Source of the DNA: Dryococelus australis
Taxonomy: Eukaryota > Arthropoda > Insecta > Phasmatodea > Phasmatidae
Direction of reading: 5' to 3'
NCBI GenBank assembly: GCA_029891345.1
Contig: CM056993.1
Span: forward strand, 109,359,800 to 109,423,799
DNA: 64,000 nucleotides
A model generated the notes under the pieces. The model ran no database searches. It saw only the letters and a list, made by a program, of their open reading frames with translations, and was not told the DNA's origin. Below are positions 45,283 through 56,497 of the stretch, piece after piece (the first letter of the stretch is position 1; each line of letters begins with the position of its first letter). A program made the translations under genes and the position numbers.

Positions 45283-47165
45283 CTGAGCCACTGTGGCCCC
45301 TTGTTTGGGTGCTACAGCCACTGAGCCACTGCGACTCCACTTGGGGGTGCTCTACCCACTATGTTACTACGGCCCCACTTTTGTGTGTTCTAGCCACTGA
45401 GGGACCGCGGCCTCACTTTTGGGTGCTCTATTCACTGAGCCACTGTGGCTCTACTTTTGGGTGCTCTAGCCACAAAGCCACCACAGGCCCAATTTTCTGG
45501 TGATCGACCCACTGTGCCACTGCGACCCCACTAGGATGGTGTTATGTCCAGTGAGCCACCGTGGCCCAACTTGAGGGGTGCTCTATCCACTGAGTCACTG
45601 CAGGCACACTTTGTGGGTGCTCTAGCCACTACGCCACCGCAGCGCCGCTTGAACTTTGGTCTACCCACTGAGCAACTGCGGCACCAATTCTGGGTTCTCT
45701 AGCCACTGAGCCACCGCGGCCCGAATTTTAGGTGCTCTAGCCACTACACCACCGCGGCCCCACTTCTGATTTCTCTATCCATTTAGTCACTGTGGCCCCA
45801 CTTTTGGGTTCTCTATCCACTAAGCCACCGCGGTCCCGCTGAACGATGCTCTACCCACTGAGCAACTGCTGCCCCAATTTTGTGTTCTGTAGCCACTGAG
45901 CTACTGCAGCTCCACTTTTTCGGTGCTCTGGCTACCACGGCCCCGTTTGAACGTTGCTCTACCCACCGAGAAACTGCGGCACCAATTTCGGGTGCTCTAT
46001 CTAATGAGCCACTGCGGCTCAACTATTGGGTGCTCTAGCCACTGAGTCACCGGGGCCTCGCTTGAACGTTGCTCTACCCACTGAGCTACTGCGGCCCCAC
46101 TTTTGGGTTGTCTAGCCACTGAGCCAGCGGGGCCTCACTTTTGGGTGCTCTAGGCACTAAGCTACCGCGGCCCCGCTTGAACTTTGCTCTACTCTCTGAG
46201 AAACTGCAGCCCTAATTTTGGGTTCTCTAGCCACTGAGCTACTGCGGCCCCAATTTTGGATGCACTAGCCACCACGCCACCGCGGCCCCGCTGGATCGTT
46301 GCTCTAGCCACTATCCCACCGCGACCACATTTTTGGGTGCTCTAGCCACTAACCCACCGTGGCCTTTTTTTGTTGCTCTAGCCACTAACCCACCGCGGCC
46401 CCAATTTTGGTCTTCTAGCCACTAACCCACCGCGGCCCCAATTTTGGTCTTCTAGCCACTAACCCACCGCGGCCCCACTTTTGGTTGCTCTATCCACTGA
46501 CTTACTGGGGCCCCACTTTTGGATGCTCTGGCCACTGAGACACTGCGGCCCTCCTTGAAGTTTGCTCTACCCACTGAGCAACTGCGGCCCCACTTTTGGT
46601 TGCTCTATCTACTGAGCCACTGTGGCCCCACATTATGGTTCTCTAGCCACTGAGCCATCGCGGTCCCGCTTGAACGTTGCTCTACCCACTGAGCAACTGC
46701 TGCCCAATTTTGTGTGCTCTAGCCACTAACCCACCGCGGCCTCAATTTTGGTGTTCTAGCCACTAACCCACCGCGGACCCACTTTAGGTTGCTCCATCCA
46801 CTGAGCCACTGCGGCCTTACTTATGGGTGCTCTATTCACTACGCCACCGCCGCCCCGCTTGAATGTTGCTCTACCCACTAAGCAACTGCGTCGCCAATTT
46901 TGGGTTCTCTAGCCACTATGCCACAATTTTGGTTGCTTAAGCCACTACGCCACCGCGGCCCCGCTTGAACTTTGTTCAACCCATTGATCAACTGCGGCCC
47001 CAATTTTGGGTGCTCTAGTCACTAACCCTCCGCGGCCCCAATTTAAGTGCTCTATCCACTAACCCACCGAGGCCCCACTTTCGATTGCGCTATGTGCTGA
47101 GACGCTGCTGCCCCACTTTTGTGTGTTGTAGCCACTGACCCACTGCGGCCCTACTAGCGGAGGAG
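45283..47165 (-). repeat. Tandem array of about 38-bp SINE-head-like units
   Basis: Nearly 1.9 kb consists of about 48 imperfect units of 38-40 bp. Read on the minus strand a unit is close to CGCGGTGGCTCAGTGGCTAG then AGCACCCAAAAGTGGGGC. TGGCTCAGTGG fits the tRNA / SINE A-box consensus (TGGCNNAGTGG), and the GGGGCCGCGGTGGC start matches the heads of the SINEs at 50432 (ACCCGCGGTGGCGTAGTGGT) and 63362 (GGGGCCACGGTGGCTGAGAG). No B box is present in the unit. Frames such as the 69-codon one at 45813-46022 arise from the repeat. Confidence 0.88.
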
Positions 47166-47211
47166 TAAAAATTTCCTGGTCATTTACCTTCATTTTTTTT
47201 GGCCACCCCTG
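47161..47211 (-). mobile_element. hAT-like terminal sequence (single end)
   Basis: GGAGTAAAAATTTCCTGGTC and TTTGGCCACCCCTG are the reverse complement of the terminus at 24973-25025. It directly borders the SINE-head array. No partner end or matching 8-bp duplication was found. Confidence 0.5.
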
Positions 47212-47379
47212 TGCTAGGTACTAAAAAAACACGGGTCTGCCACAAGGTCGCGAGGTTGCCTGGTAGAACGTCAGTGCGCTCTCCGACGTCGCCTGCAGAG
47301 GAACAACGCCGCAGTCTCCGCCCGTACCAGGTACGCCCTCATTCACGTCTTGCGTCGCCGACCTCAACTTGTAACACAC

Positions 47380-48236
47380 TGTCCACGGTATAGTGTTTCA
47401 TAACATTTATTTCAAGTCCTGGTGAAGTTCTACTTTTAGGGTATTCCTCCGCCTCGCTCGGACAAAAAAAGTCTAGAAAATTACACCAAAGGGACAGCGC
47501 ACCGTATTCGTGCGCACTCAAGTTTCATAATATTTACCATGAGAACTATTTCTTACTATAGGCTGTTCACGGTAAAATCAGCACTTTTGAAATCCCTGCT
47601 TGAGATTTACTTATATGAACGTTGTGTAGGCTTTCGCCTTATGTAAAATGAACGTTGTCGTGAGCCTCATCACTTTAATCGTGCGTTGATCCAGTGAGAC
47701 TTTAAAATTATCATATAAGTAAATATTTTACAGATCTGCTAATTTTTTAATTCATATGCATTAAATAAACAGAAAGCGAAATAAAAAATAATAAGTTGTC
47801 ACAGATGGTTACTTAACACTATTTATTCAACGTTGAGATAAGGAACTACCTTCCCTTCATCGTTACCAACTTTACTGGATGCATGTTACTCTGTGCGCCC
47901 ATTAAAATAAATACAGATAGCAGCAGTGACTTTTTTCTGAGGTTGATTTCAAAAGTGCTCACTTTAACAGCCTTTAGGCATTACCAACACACCTATTTTC
48001 TCGTTGTTTTTATTCATATGAATTATAAATTGAATTTAATTAATTCATTTATAAAATTAAAATAACATTTAAATTAACCCAAAAATAAGGTTATTTTACG
48101 TTAAGGTAATAAGAATATAAAACGCTTGTGATACATGACATATTTAGGAAATAACAAAAAAAAACCTCATACGTGGGGGGATCCTTATGGTTTGAAAAAA
48201 AAAAAAAAAAAAGCGAAGTAACTGCGAATAGACTAT
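47380..48236 (-). mobile_element. MITE family B copy containing a nested family A MITE
   Basis: The left part (47380-47558) runs from CTGTCCACGGTATAGTG to GAACTATTTCTTACTA. The right part (47975-48236) resumes TAGGCATTACCAACACACC and ends AACTGCGAATAGACTATA. Together they match the uninterrupted copy at 10508-10960. The insertion of the family A element is therefore directly datable as later than family B. Confidence 0.88.
47559..47974 (-). mobile_element. MITE family A, long subfamily, nested with TA duplication
   Basis: The element starts TAGGCTGTTCACGGTAAA and ends TGCTCACTTTAACAGCCTT. It is flanked by TA at 47557-47558 and 47975-47976. The empty site, TCTTACTAGGCATTACC, is seen in the family B copy at 10664-10680. 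This proves the 2-bp TA target duplication for family A. Confidence 0.9.
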
Positions 48237-48653
48237 AGTTTACTCGCCCTGCCTTCACACTTTTTGAATCAAACCTTTGAAAGATCAACCCATGTATGAC
48301 GTATTTTGTTATTTACTAAAACTCCCATGAATCTAAAGCTTTGCATGCTTCTGTTGACATAAAAGAACCTCATTTTTGGTGGCATTGGAAATTCACTTAT
48401 CTTTTATTTGAAAATTAAAATATATCGTTTATAATTAATATGAATAAAACAGAGAGAAAAGAGTTGTGTTGGTATTGCCAAGTAAAAAATAGTTCTCATG
48501 CAAAATATTATTAAACTGAGTGCGCACGGATGCTGTGCGCTGCCGCTTTGCTGCCATTTACTAGACATAATTAAGCTTTGGCGGAGGAATATCCAGAAAC
48601 CAGAATTTAAGCAGGGCTTCAGGAAAGTCGGAAACAGTCATGAACTGACTACA
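48235..48653 (+). mobile_element. MITE family B, full-length copy, head-to-head with its neighbour
   Basis: Runs from TAGTTTACTCGCCCTGCC to CATGAACTGACTACA. It shares its starting TA with the end of the inverted copy at 47380-48236, so the two form a large inverted pair. Interior landmarks GTGTTGGTATTGCCAAGTAA and GGCGGAGGAATATCCAG are intact. Confidence 0.8.
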
Positions 48654-48996
48654 TATTGCAGTGCCACTGGCCACGTAGGCTCCTATTTAGGTTGTCAGCA
48701 AATTAATGAGAAATAGTTATTTATCATCTACTGTTGTAGCGCTTGTGTAATGTTGAAATCTACGCTAACTGAAGTTAGTATTTCTTGTTTTATACACGTT
48801 AAAGTATAAATTTGTATGTCAGCAACACATTTGCATTACTAGCAATTCCACGGTTTCTAAATGATTGGCGATTGAATGATGTGATCAGGCTCACATACAC
48901 GTGGCAGAAGAATACAAAAAAAGGTGGAAAAGTAGATACTATGCAGGGCTTTTAAACTGCTACAGCCAACACTGGGGACATAGTTAATACCACGAT

Positions 48997-49230
48997 ACGC
49001 TGTTCACGGTAAAGTGAGCACTTTTGACCCCCTAGTTACTTTTTACTTTCAGCCATTTTTTATCCTCTAACCACCTTTTTAAATAAATACTGCCTTGTAA
49101 GTAATAATCACAGTGTGTATAATACGCTGCACTCGGAAGTTTATGTCCAAGGCTAAAATAAAATATATTTATTGACCATTATTCCAAATGCGAGGGCTTT
49201 CAGAAGTGCTCACTTTACTTTAAATAGCCT
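48997..49230 (+). mobile_element. MITE family A, short subfamily, full length
   Basis: Termini are CGCTGTTCACGGTAAAGTGA and AGTGCTCACTTTACTTTAAA then TAGCCT. At 233 bp it is the mirror image of 7888-8120. Confidence 0.85.
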
Positions 49231-49982
49231 TTATAAACTTTCAAATTTTAAAGATGCTTCAAATGGGTGAATTTCGCTACATTAATTTTGAAAATATTCT
49301 AAAGAAATCAGTAGACTTATTTTGGTTGCTATTATTCATTGATATAACTCCAGTCGTGATGCCAGGAGGGGAGGGAGTTAAGATACTGGGTGTGTTCTCC
49401 CCCTCTTTTTTTGCTTGTAGTGTTGTCGACAATTCCTATTAAAAATTTTAATAACCCATAATTTTGAAGAAAAACTATTATGTTTTTTATTACATCGCGA
49501 ATTAATTTTTCTCGTAGTGTTGTTACTAATTTTAACGTACATCAACGCTGCTAAGGCTGGTTCCTTCCAATCCATTATTGCTGTAAATAAAAATATATGA
49601 TTTTAAAGCTCGCTAAATTTACAAGCCATAGATACACCCCTTCCCCCCTCCGACAACCATGCGCCTGCGAATAACCATGATATCCTGGTTGACGCACATG
49701 ATTGATAAAACCACGTGTCAAGATTAAAATATAATTGTAACCAGGGAATTGTATTCTATTGAAATATTTTATGTCCCAAACAAACTTCCATCTGAATGCA
49801 AATGGGCTATTTTTGCTTATGCATATATATATATATATACATGTATAAGGACGTATAAAAACATACTATATAATGGCATATTTTATAAATAAGAGCATAA
49901 TATATACGGCAATATTATATATAAACATATTATGTATAAGGACATATTTTATTTATACGATAAGTCGTTAGTGTATGCTAAA

Positions 49983-50415
49983 AGCTATACACGATAAAAT
50001 GAGCACTTTTGAAATCAACCTTAGAAAAAAGTCGTTGCCTCTGCCTGCATATATTTTAACGGGCACCCTCAATGACATGCGCCCCGTGAAGTTGGTAATG
50101 ATGGATGGGAAGTAGTTTCGTACCTTAAAGTTGAATAAAAAGTGTTAGGCAGCCATTTCTGATAACCTAAAATATTTCTTTCGCTTCCTGTTTTTTTTAT
50201 TTTTTTATTATTTTTTTATCGAAATGTAAAAATGAGCAGATTTGAAAAATATTTACTTTTCTAATAATTTCACAGTTTCATTTGATCGACGCATGAATGA
50301 AGTGATGAGGCCTATGGCAATGTTAACCTTACATAAAGTGGAAGTATACACAACGTTTATACAAGTAGATCTTAAGCAGGGCTTTCAAAAGTGCTCATTT
50401 TACCGTGAATAGCCT
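49983..50415 (+). mobile_element. MITE family A, long subfamily, full length
   Basis: Termini are AGCTATACACGATAAAATGA and AGTGCTCATTTTACCGTGAA then TAGCCT. TA follows the right end. Interior landmarks GTTGGTAATGATGGATGGGA and CGACGCATGAATGAAGTGAT are present. Confidence 0.85.
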
Positions 50416-50431
50416 ATAACCCGGCGTGAGC

Positions 50432-50660
50432 GGACCCGCGGTGGCGTAGTGGTTAGAGTACTTACCTGCCGCCAACGCGAACCGGATGATGCAGCTAGTC
50501 GGCGGGTTTTCTCGGGGATCTCCCGTTCTCCCCTCCCCTGCGTTCCGGCGCTGCTCTATACTCACCTCATCTACATCGGCTCTCAAGACCTCGTTGTTAA
50601 GAGCCGCACAACTTGCTCCACTCCACTCTGGCGTGAACGGAATCCTTACGTCAAATAAAG
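50432..50660 (+). repeat. SINE with A-box head
   Basis: GGACCCGCGGTGGCGTAGTG then GTTAGAGTACTTACCTGCC resembles the 5' half of a tRNA with a good A box. The B box is degraded (near CTAGTCGGCGGGTTTTCTC). The body contains CGGCTCTCAAGACCTCGTTG, shared with 7462. It begins 17 bp after the preceding MITE. Confidence 0.65.
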
Positions 50661-51024
50661 AGGGTAACACATTTACGACGTAGGATCTACTGTGATTTCG
50701 TAGGGCGGTAGACGCCCTTGAAAGTGGAGAGTGGAAATGTATTATGCGACAATACATTGCAAATTACACGCAATTAAGCAATGAAAAGTAGCATATAGGT
50801 AAATGGATACAAGGTAAGTAACAACATAAAACGGTGTTACAGAGAGTGCACCCCTTCATGCATTAAATACGGGTTCGAACCCTCATTGCTTAGAACTGTG
50901 TAATCACCCCCTCCCACTCCTTCCCATCACGCTTGCAGCAATTTGATATTACATGCTAGTAATTTCCATGAAAAAATAAATAAGTAAGTCAACTTTGTAA
51001 TGTCCACTTATTCCAACAGTTATA

Positions 51025-51344
51025 AGCTGTTCACGATAAAGTGAGCATTTTTTAAATCAACGTAAGAAAAAGTCACTGCCCCTGCCTGCATATATTGTAA
51101 CGGGCGTACTGAGTGACATGCGCCCAGTAAAGATGGTAACAATGAATGAAAAGTAATTCCATATCTTAAAGTCGCATAAAGAGTGTTAGGTAACCATTTT
51201 TGATTACAAAAATTATTTCTTCCGCTTTCTGTTATGAGGCCCATGGCAATGTTAATTTTACATAAGGCAGAGGAATACTCAACGTGCATATAAGTAGGTC
51301 TTAAGCAGGGTTTTCAAAAGTGCTCATTTTACCGTGAACACTCC
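51025..51344 (+). mobile_element. MITE family A, long subfamily with internal deletion
   Basis: Termini are AGCTGTTCACGATAAAGTGA and AGTGCTCATTTTACCGTGAA. About 90 bp are missing between TTTCTGTTA and TGAGGCCCATGG (near 51235), compared with the copy at 57022. Confidence 0.82.
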
Positions 51345-51502
51345 ATACCTCATAAATCGTATGTTTAGCTGGACAGCATATTTGTGGTTGCGTGGTATAT
51401 ATGAGGTTTCAGGCAACTTTTTTAAATACCCTTTTCGTTGCCCTTGCTATGTCGACCTTTCTATGATTTTTCATGTAAAACTATATTTATGGACGATATA
51501 GA

Positions 51503-51796
51503 GTGCCAATATCTTTTCCTACCTATTTCTTAAGGTTTTCCCGGAAAATGTATGTTAACCCAAATATCAGAAATTTAGGGTGTAATGTTGAACGCATAGC
51601 CATGTTGCATGAAAAGTATTTGTTATTCATGATGGAACATTCTCCAGAATTGTATAGTGAAGACTACAAAACTTATAAACTGAAAGCAAAATTACAAAAC
51701 CCTTTTGGCAACATCATTTTGGCAGCCGAACTACAAGAGCGAGCTTGTGTATGCGTCATGTTTAAACGTAGGCAAGCCAAAGAAACTTCATTTTAA
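51503..51796 (+). other. 97-codon open frame, unrecognised
   Basis: The frame encodes a soluble-looking peptide with a tyrosine- and lysine-rich middle (LYSEDYKTYKLKAKLQNPFG). Its amino-acid composition is protein-like, and weaker readable pieces continue to about 51880 in the same frame before stops. I do not recognise the family. It could be a remnant of a transposon protein. No splice sites or paralogous exon support it as a host gene. Confidence 0.3.
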
Positions 51797-52485
51797 TTTG
51801 CCGCGTCAGATATGAGAAGAATACCAGAGTTAGCTATGATTTCGTGGCAACGCATCCTACAGGCGTATGAAGATTTGCCTTAATTTCCATGGCGTCCTTC
51901 AGCCTTATTGAGGAAGGCAATCTTTTACAGCCGGAGACCTTAGAGACTTTAATGAGCGGTTTAGAAAGAAAATCTCACAAACACTATTAGAAAAAATTCC
52001 AAAGCGTACATATGTTAGCAGGCATGTTCCTAACGCGAACGCAAAAAATATCACCAGTCAAGAGTGACGTGATTGAGGATTTGACTACCTAATGCAAATA
52101 ATTATCGAATGCAGAAGGGAAAATTAAAAGTAATTTTTTTTTCCTTAAACTTACCGCCTGGATTGAGATGTTTTGTGTGTTTAGGCATAGGAGTACAGTA
52201 TCTATCGCTAAGGGCGACACACAGGAACACAAATTATGTGTTTCGTCACTTCCATGCGGAAGTCGGTGAAACGATGCGCAGTCTTCTCGAATGGTCAATG
52301 CTTTTCTGTAGGACTTAACTGAACACCATTAAAGATTCTGTGCCAGATTTTTGATACCAAAAGTGACCGCCAAAACAACTTTTAGCCATATTCACGCTTA
52401 AGGAAAAACTTTAAAGAACAATCCAGAAAACGACATAAATAGTAACTTATTAAATATAAGAGTTTAAATATTAAAAGTTTCCAAA

Positions 52486-52496
52486 GTGTGTGTGTG

Positions 52497-52580
<84 letters not shown>

Positions 52581-52596
52581 CACACACACACACACA
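52486..52596. repeat. Palindromic microsatellite (GT)n(AT)n(AC)n
   Basis: GTGTGTGTGTGAATATATA leads into about 37 AT units, then TATATTCACACACACACAC. The whole is a nearly perfect inverted repeat of about 110 bp, able to form a hairpin or cruciform. Confidence 0.9.
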
Positions 52597-52785
52597 CTAA
52601 TGCTTTCGCGACAGGCTAGAAAGACTACCAACTTAATATACAAATGATTTGCAGGGATTGTAAGAGCGCAATATTTTTTTAATCCAGATACGTTTAATCG
52701 TGTAACATAAATCTAAAGAAAATGGAGAATTCTGATATGTTATAAATTTCTAGCAAGAGATGCATGCAAATAGCTCATTCAATGC

Positions 52786-52969
52786 ATGGAGCACGTGTTT
52801 ACACTTAACGGAAAGAATTTTTTTACAGCAATGAAGGACGTAAACAAGAAACTGAGCCAGCCTTTCCTGAAGGGCGTGACAGTGACGGACGCACCGACCA
52901 ACAGGCAGGACAACATAGAGCACATCAGGAGCTGGCTCAATTGCCAGTCACACTTGCCGCAGATCACAG
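52786..52969 (+). CDS. CRAL-TRIO domain protein (gene 2), N-terminal coding exon
   Basis: This exon codes the N-terminal helical (CRAL_TRIO_N) region. The frame reads VNKKLSQPFLKGVTV, then RQDNIEHIRSWLNCQSHLPQ and IT, ending one base into a codon at the donor GTACGTG (52970). Relatives have a pattern like E....ir.LR.WL.kQPHLP here, so W, L and HLP are recognisable. Two in-frame ATGs are possible: 52786 (MEHVFTLNGK) and 52831 (MKDVNKK). Just before the second is an acceptor-like TTTTTTTACAG ending at 52828. Either the exon is first and starts at 52786, or it is a second exon starting at 52829. It joins the exon at 63093 in phase. Confidence 0.82.
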
Positions 52970-54299
52970 GTACGTGAAGGTATCGCTAATTCACACGTAT
53001 TACTAACCACTTCTGAAGCCAACCTTGGTAAAATATCATTGCACGCAAATCCACAAATTTTAACGCCAAGCTATGTTTATGTGGTCATTCAAGATGTCCG
53101 TTGCCTTATTCAATGTGGCATTAACCGACGCAATATCCGTTATTAAAATGCATTGAAATATTAGTTTTGCAACTTGTGGACGAAATTTAGTGAGGAAAAG
53201 TAACAAATGAAAACTTTTCAAAAGTGTTTTGTTAACCCTAAAAATACGATATATGGACAATTGGCTATCGATCTCCTAGCGATAAAATTGCTCAAGCACT
53301 TAATTTCCTCGTTTAAGAGGCAAACTGTTATACGCGACCCCATCGATAGGAACATGAAACATATCCATATCCACTTCACGAGGTAACCGATTAATCGTAC
53401 CTTAAGTGGTCGTTAGGAATCTCGAAACTAGGAATAACACGGTAGTCTGCGAAGAGCGGCAAAGTCGGCAGAACACTTATTTAATTTCATTATTATTCAG
53501 TGATATGGCCACAGTCTTCATGATATATTCACTGGAAAATTATTTACCACTAAAATTATATTTTCGCGTACTGAGAACTAGAAAACTTTAACCAATTATG
53601 AAAACATACCACTAAAGTAGATAATTTAAATGTGCGAAAAGTTGATTCAATTCTGTACCGGATCACTTGCATAACAAGATTCATTACACACGGGAAATTT
53701 CCACTCTGTGCTCGGCGGCGGACTGGAACTGCTTAGCTCCTTTCAGCTTAGATTGCAGTACAGGGCGTATGGCGCTCACTGTTGCCAGATTGCTTCAGCT
53801 TTGTGACGTAACTAGCAAGCTGAGAAACAAATGGGCGGTGAAGGAAACGGCCTGATTAAGAAAATTTTTATCTGTTTACCTCCCTATCATTGTGATTGGA
53901 CGACGCGCAAGCAACGTAGATAGTTTCCTTTTTTGAAGTTGCAAGAAATAACTTGTCAGGCAAAACGCCCACAGGAACAAGGTCAGCGTTAACGACAGAA
54001 TTCCTGCATTGGAAAGAGAGAGTGAATGTCCATTACACCGCACACTGCAATCTAAGAGTGAGACACTCTATAGTATGTTCAAGGACACAAAACTCACAGC
54101 ATTAAATAACACCGATCTTTCTCTTTCTTCTCCGTCTCACTTCGTGTCTCTCATGCTACGGGGATACGCGACTAGGAAGGCGTACCACTGCCTCCCCTCC
54201 TCCATGCACTTACATGTCGTCTGTGGGCACTTTATAGAAGGCGACAGCAGCTGGACAATTAAGAGTGGGGAGGAAAACTGCCGTGGCTTGCAGCGAAGA

Positions 54300-54440
54300 A
54301 ACACTGCTGTGTTTCTCCCGGAGGGATTTTGGAAAACGATGGGAAACTGAAATCAGAATGGCTGCACCGGGAATCCAACCCGGGTCCCCCCAAACGCGAG
54401 ACCGCAGCGTGTTACCGTTACGCCGACTCGCTCAACGTAC
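54300..54440 (-). repeat. SINE with tRNA-like head
   Basis: On the minus strand the head holds GAGCGAGTCGGCGTAACGGT and the B-box arm GGGTTGGATTCCCGGTGCA. The following body (ATTCTGATTTCAGTTTCCCA, TCGTTTTCCAAAA) is shared with the elements at 60555 and 60735. More body-like sequence may extend left to about 54130. Confidence 0.7.
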
Positions 54441-54899
54441 AGTCTTCGCAATAAACTAATTCGAAAATTTCGGCAGCGGCAGTAGGAAATAATATAAACA
54501 AATGTTTAATTTAAGGTTAAACCACTGCTAATAAGACCGATTCTAGTAATATCGAAACTAAAATTGTAAAACAAAGCTGCATATGTACACAGCCTGGTTT
54601 TACCATTTCAGTTACGATGTTACTAGAACAGATATTATCAGCGATGTTTTAATTTTATATTAAATTAAAAATTGTTTCTGTGTTTGTAACGTCACAAAAT
54701 GAAAAAATTAGTTATGTTTAAAAAAAATTATTTCTTTCAGAAAAGAAAACCATTATTCATGTGCGCATAACCTCCGTTTCACGAATGGCCCCTTTAAAAA
54801 AAACTCAATGTATTGTCCTGTAAATAATTGGAATGAAATTAATAAATATACTCAGGACCTCTGAGTTAAGGTAGACGAAATCGTGAACAAATGCATTAT

Positions 54900-55071
54900 A
54901 TTGGGCTTATTAACGTCCCCCGCTGTTATGCCTGAAGGTTTATAACGGGGACGGTGCATAAACCAACTTATGCCCTAACTTTAACACCTATGACTTACCT
55001 GGGATCGAACCCAGAATCTCCCGCACCTCAGACCAGGCGGCGCACCAACCGACTGCACCACGGGAGGTAGG
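54900..55071 (-). repeat. SINE or tRNA-derived repeat
   Basis: The minus strand begins TCCCGTGGTGCAGTCGGTTG (A box) and continues to TGGGTTCGATCCCAGGTAAG (B box, T arm pairing well). The spacing is close to that of a real tRNA, but the acceptor stem does not close and a SINE body follows to about 54900. I keep it as a repeat and not as a tRNA gene. Confidence 0.65.
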
Positions 55072-55678
55072 CGTGAACAAACGTAAAAGTAAACGCACAC
55101 AAAGCTTGAGTTCCATAGCAAAAAACAAAAACCTAATTAACCAAAAGACTTTTTTCGAGAACTATACTAAATCGGACGATAAAATTAGGCCTATATGACT
55201 TGGCACGAACGCAAATATAAACAAGACGCGTAGTAGACCATACCACTGAATAGGGAAAGTGGATCTGATATAGAGTGGCTGGCCTAATAAACAAGCTATA
55301 CTTATACCAGGTACACACGTACACGGTAGAAAATTGAAGCTCTTTGCTTCTTTATTGACAAACCTTCTACATTCCAGCCGTTCTGTACCGCGGCTGAACA
55401 GCAACTACCTCGAGAAAACTCTACGCACAGAGAAAAACGGCGAATATAAACGCTATGAGAAATGGAAGTCGGGTGTGTAACATTGAGTCCAGAAAGTTCT
55501 TGTACTTGAAAGTAGATACAAGGCACACAAAATACATAATTTCCGGAAGTGGGGCGCTTTGCACTGAGAATGTCTCATCTACCTGCCTTAGTTGGCCCTG
55601 AGACTAGGAAATAATACTTGGCCCTAACACGGACGTAAATTATATGCGAAACGTGACATCAGCGTGTCACTACTCCTT

Positions 55679-56067
55679 ATACAGAATGATTCGCAACTAG
55701 ACCGATCAACTTCGGGAGGTGATTTTTCATAAAAAAAAAAAGTAAAAGGAAAACATATGTGAGACTTTATACCTAAACCCAATAAAAAAAAAAAAAAAAA
55801 AAAAACGATATTTTAAGCCGTATTCGTGCAAAATATCGGCTCTTACGTTGTTAGGTCCCGATAAGATACAATAATGTACCGAGAGTTATTGTATTTAACT
55901 TCGTTACCGATATTTTGCACAAATACGGTTTAAATCCTCGTTTTGTAAGGGCGCATACCTCCTTTAATATTCGGTTAAGGTATAAAGTGTCACACGTGTT
56001 TTCTTTTTATTTTTTCATGAATAATCCACTCCCAAAGTTTGTCGGTCTAATTGCGAATCATTCTGTA
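55679..56067. mobile_element. 389-bp foldback MITE, TA-flanked
   Basis: The element is palindromic along nearly its whole length, with arms of about 190 bp. The left end CAGAATGATTCGCAACTAGA pairs with the right end TCTAATTGCGAATCATTCTG, and inner blocks such as TCGTGCAAAATATCGG pair with CCGATATTTTGCACAA. TA lies at both edges. The centre is near ACAATAATGTACCGAG. The left arm has a long A run (55782-55804). No coding capacity. Confidence 0.9.
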
Positions 56068-56497
56068 TAGTCTACTCGCGGTTTCTTTGCACTTTTTACA
56101 AAATTAAACCGCTGAAAAATTACCCTGTGTATGACGTTCTCCGTTGTTTCTAAACTACATTATGTATCACGAGCGTTGTATACTTTCGTTAACATAAAAG
56201 TACATTGTTTTTGGTTAAATTGAACTTTTACTTATATTTAATTTTTTTAATTATACCTATATCTTTATAACTATTATGAAAAAAGCGGAGGAAAATAGTT
56301 GTGTTGGTAATGCCTAGTAAGAAATAGTTCGTATGGAAAGTATTATTACACTTAGTGCGCACGAATGCGGTGCGCTGTCGCCTTGGTGTAATTTTACAGA
56401 CACAGTTAGGGCTTGTTTGTATTAGTTGGAGGAATATCGTGGAAGTAGAAATATGGCAGGGCTTCAGGAAAGTTGAAAGAAACTGTGAATGGACTAT
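56068..56497 (+). mobile_element. MITE family B, full-length copy
   Basis: Runs from TAGTCTACTCGCGGTTTCTT to AAACTGTGAATGGACTATA. It directly abuts the foldback MITE at a shared TA, so one element inserted into the other's target dinucleotide. Confidence 0.85.

Noticed and set aside
45813-46022. 69-codon minus-strand frame with WVEQRS/WVEHRS repeats
   Set aside because: It is a translation of the 38-bp tandem array; similar VAQWVEH peptides commonly arise from A-box-like repeats.
24973-47211. A single giant hAT element between the ends at 24973 and 47211
   Set aside because: The adjoining 8-bp sequences do not match and several independent elements lie between; the termini look like separate remnants.
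54995-55071. Possible tRNA gene on the minus strand
   Set aside because: A and B boxes and the T arm are good, but the acceptor stem does not close and a SINE body follows.
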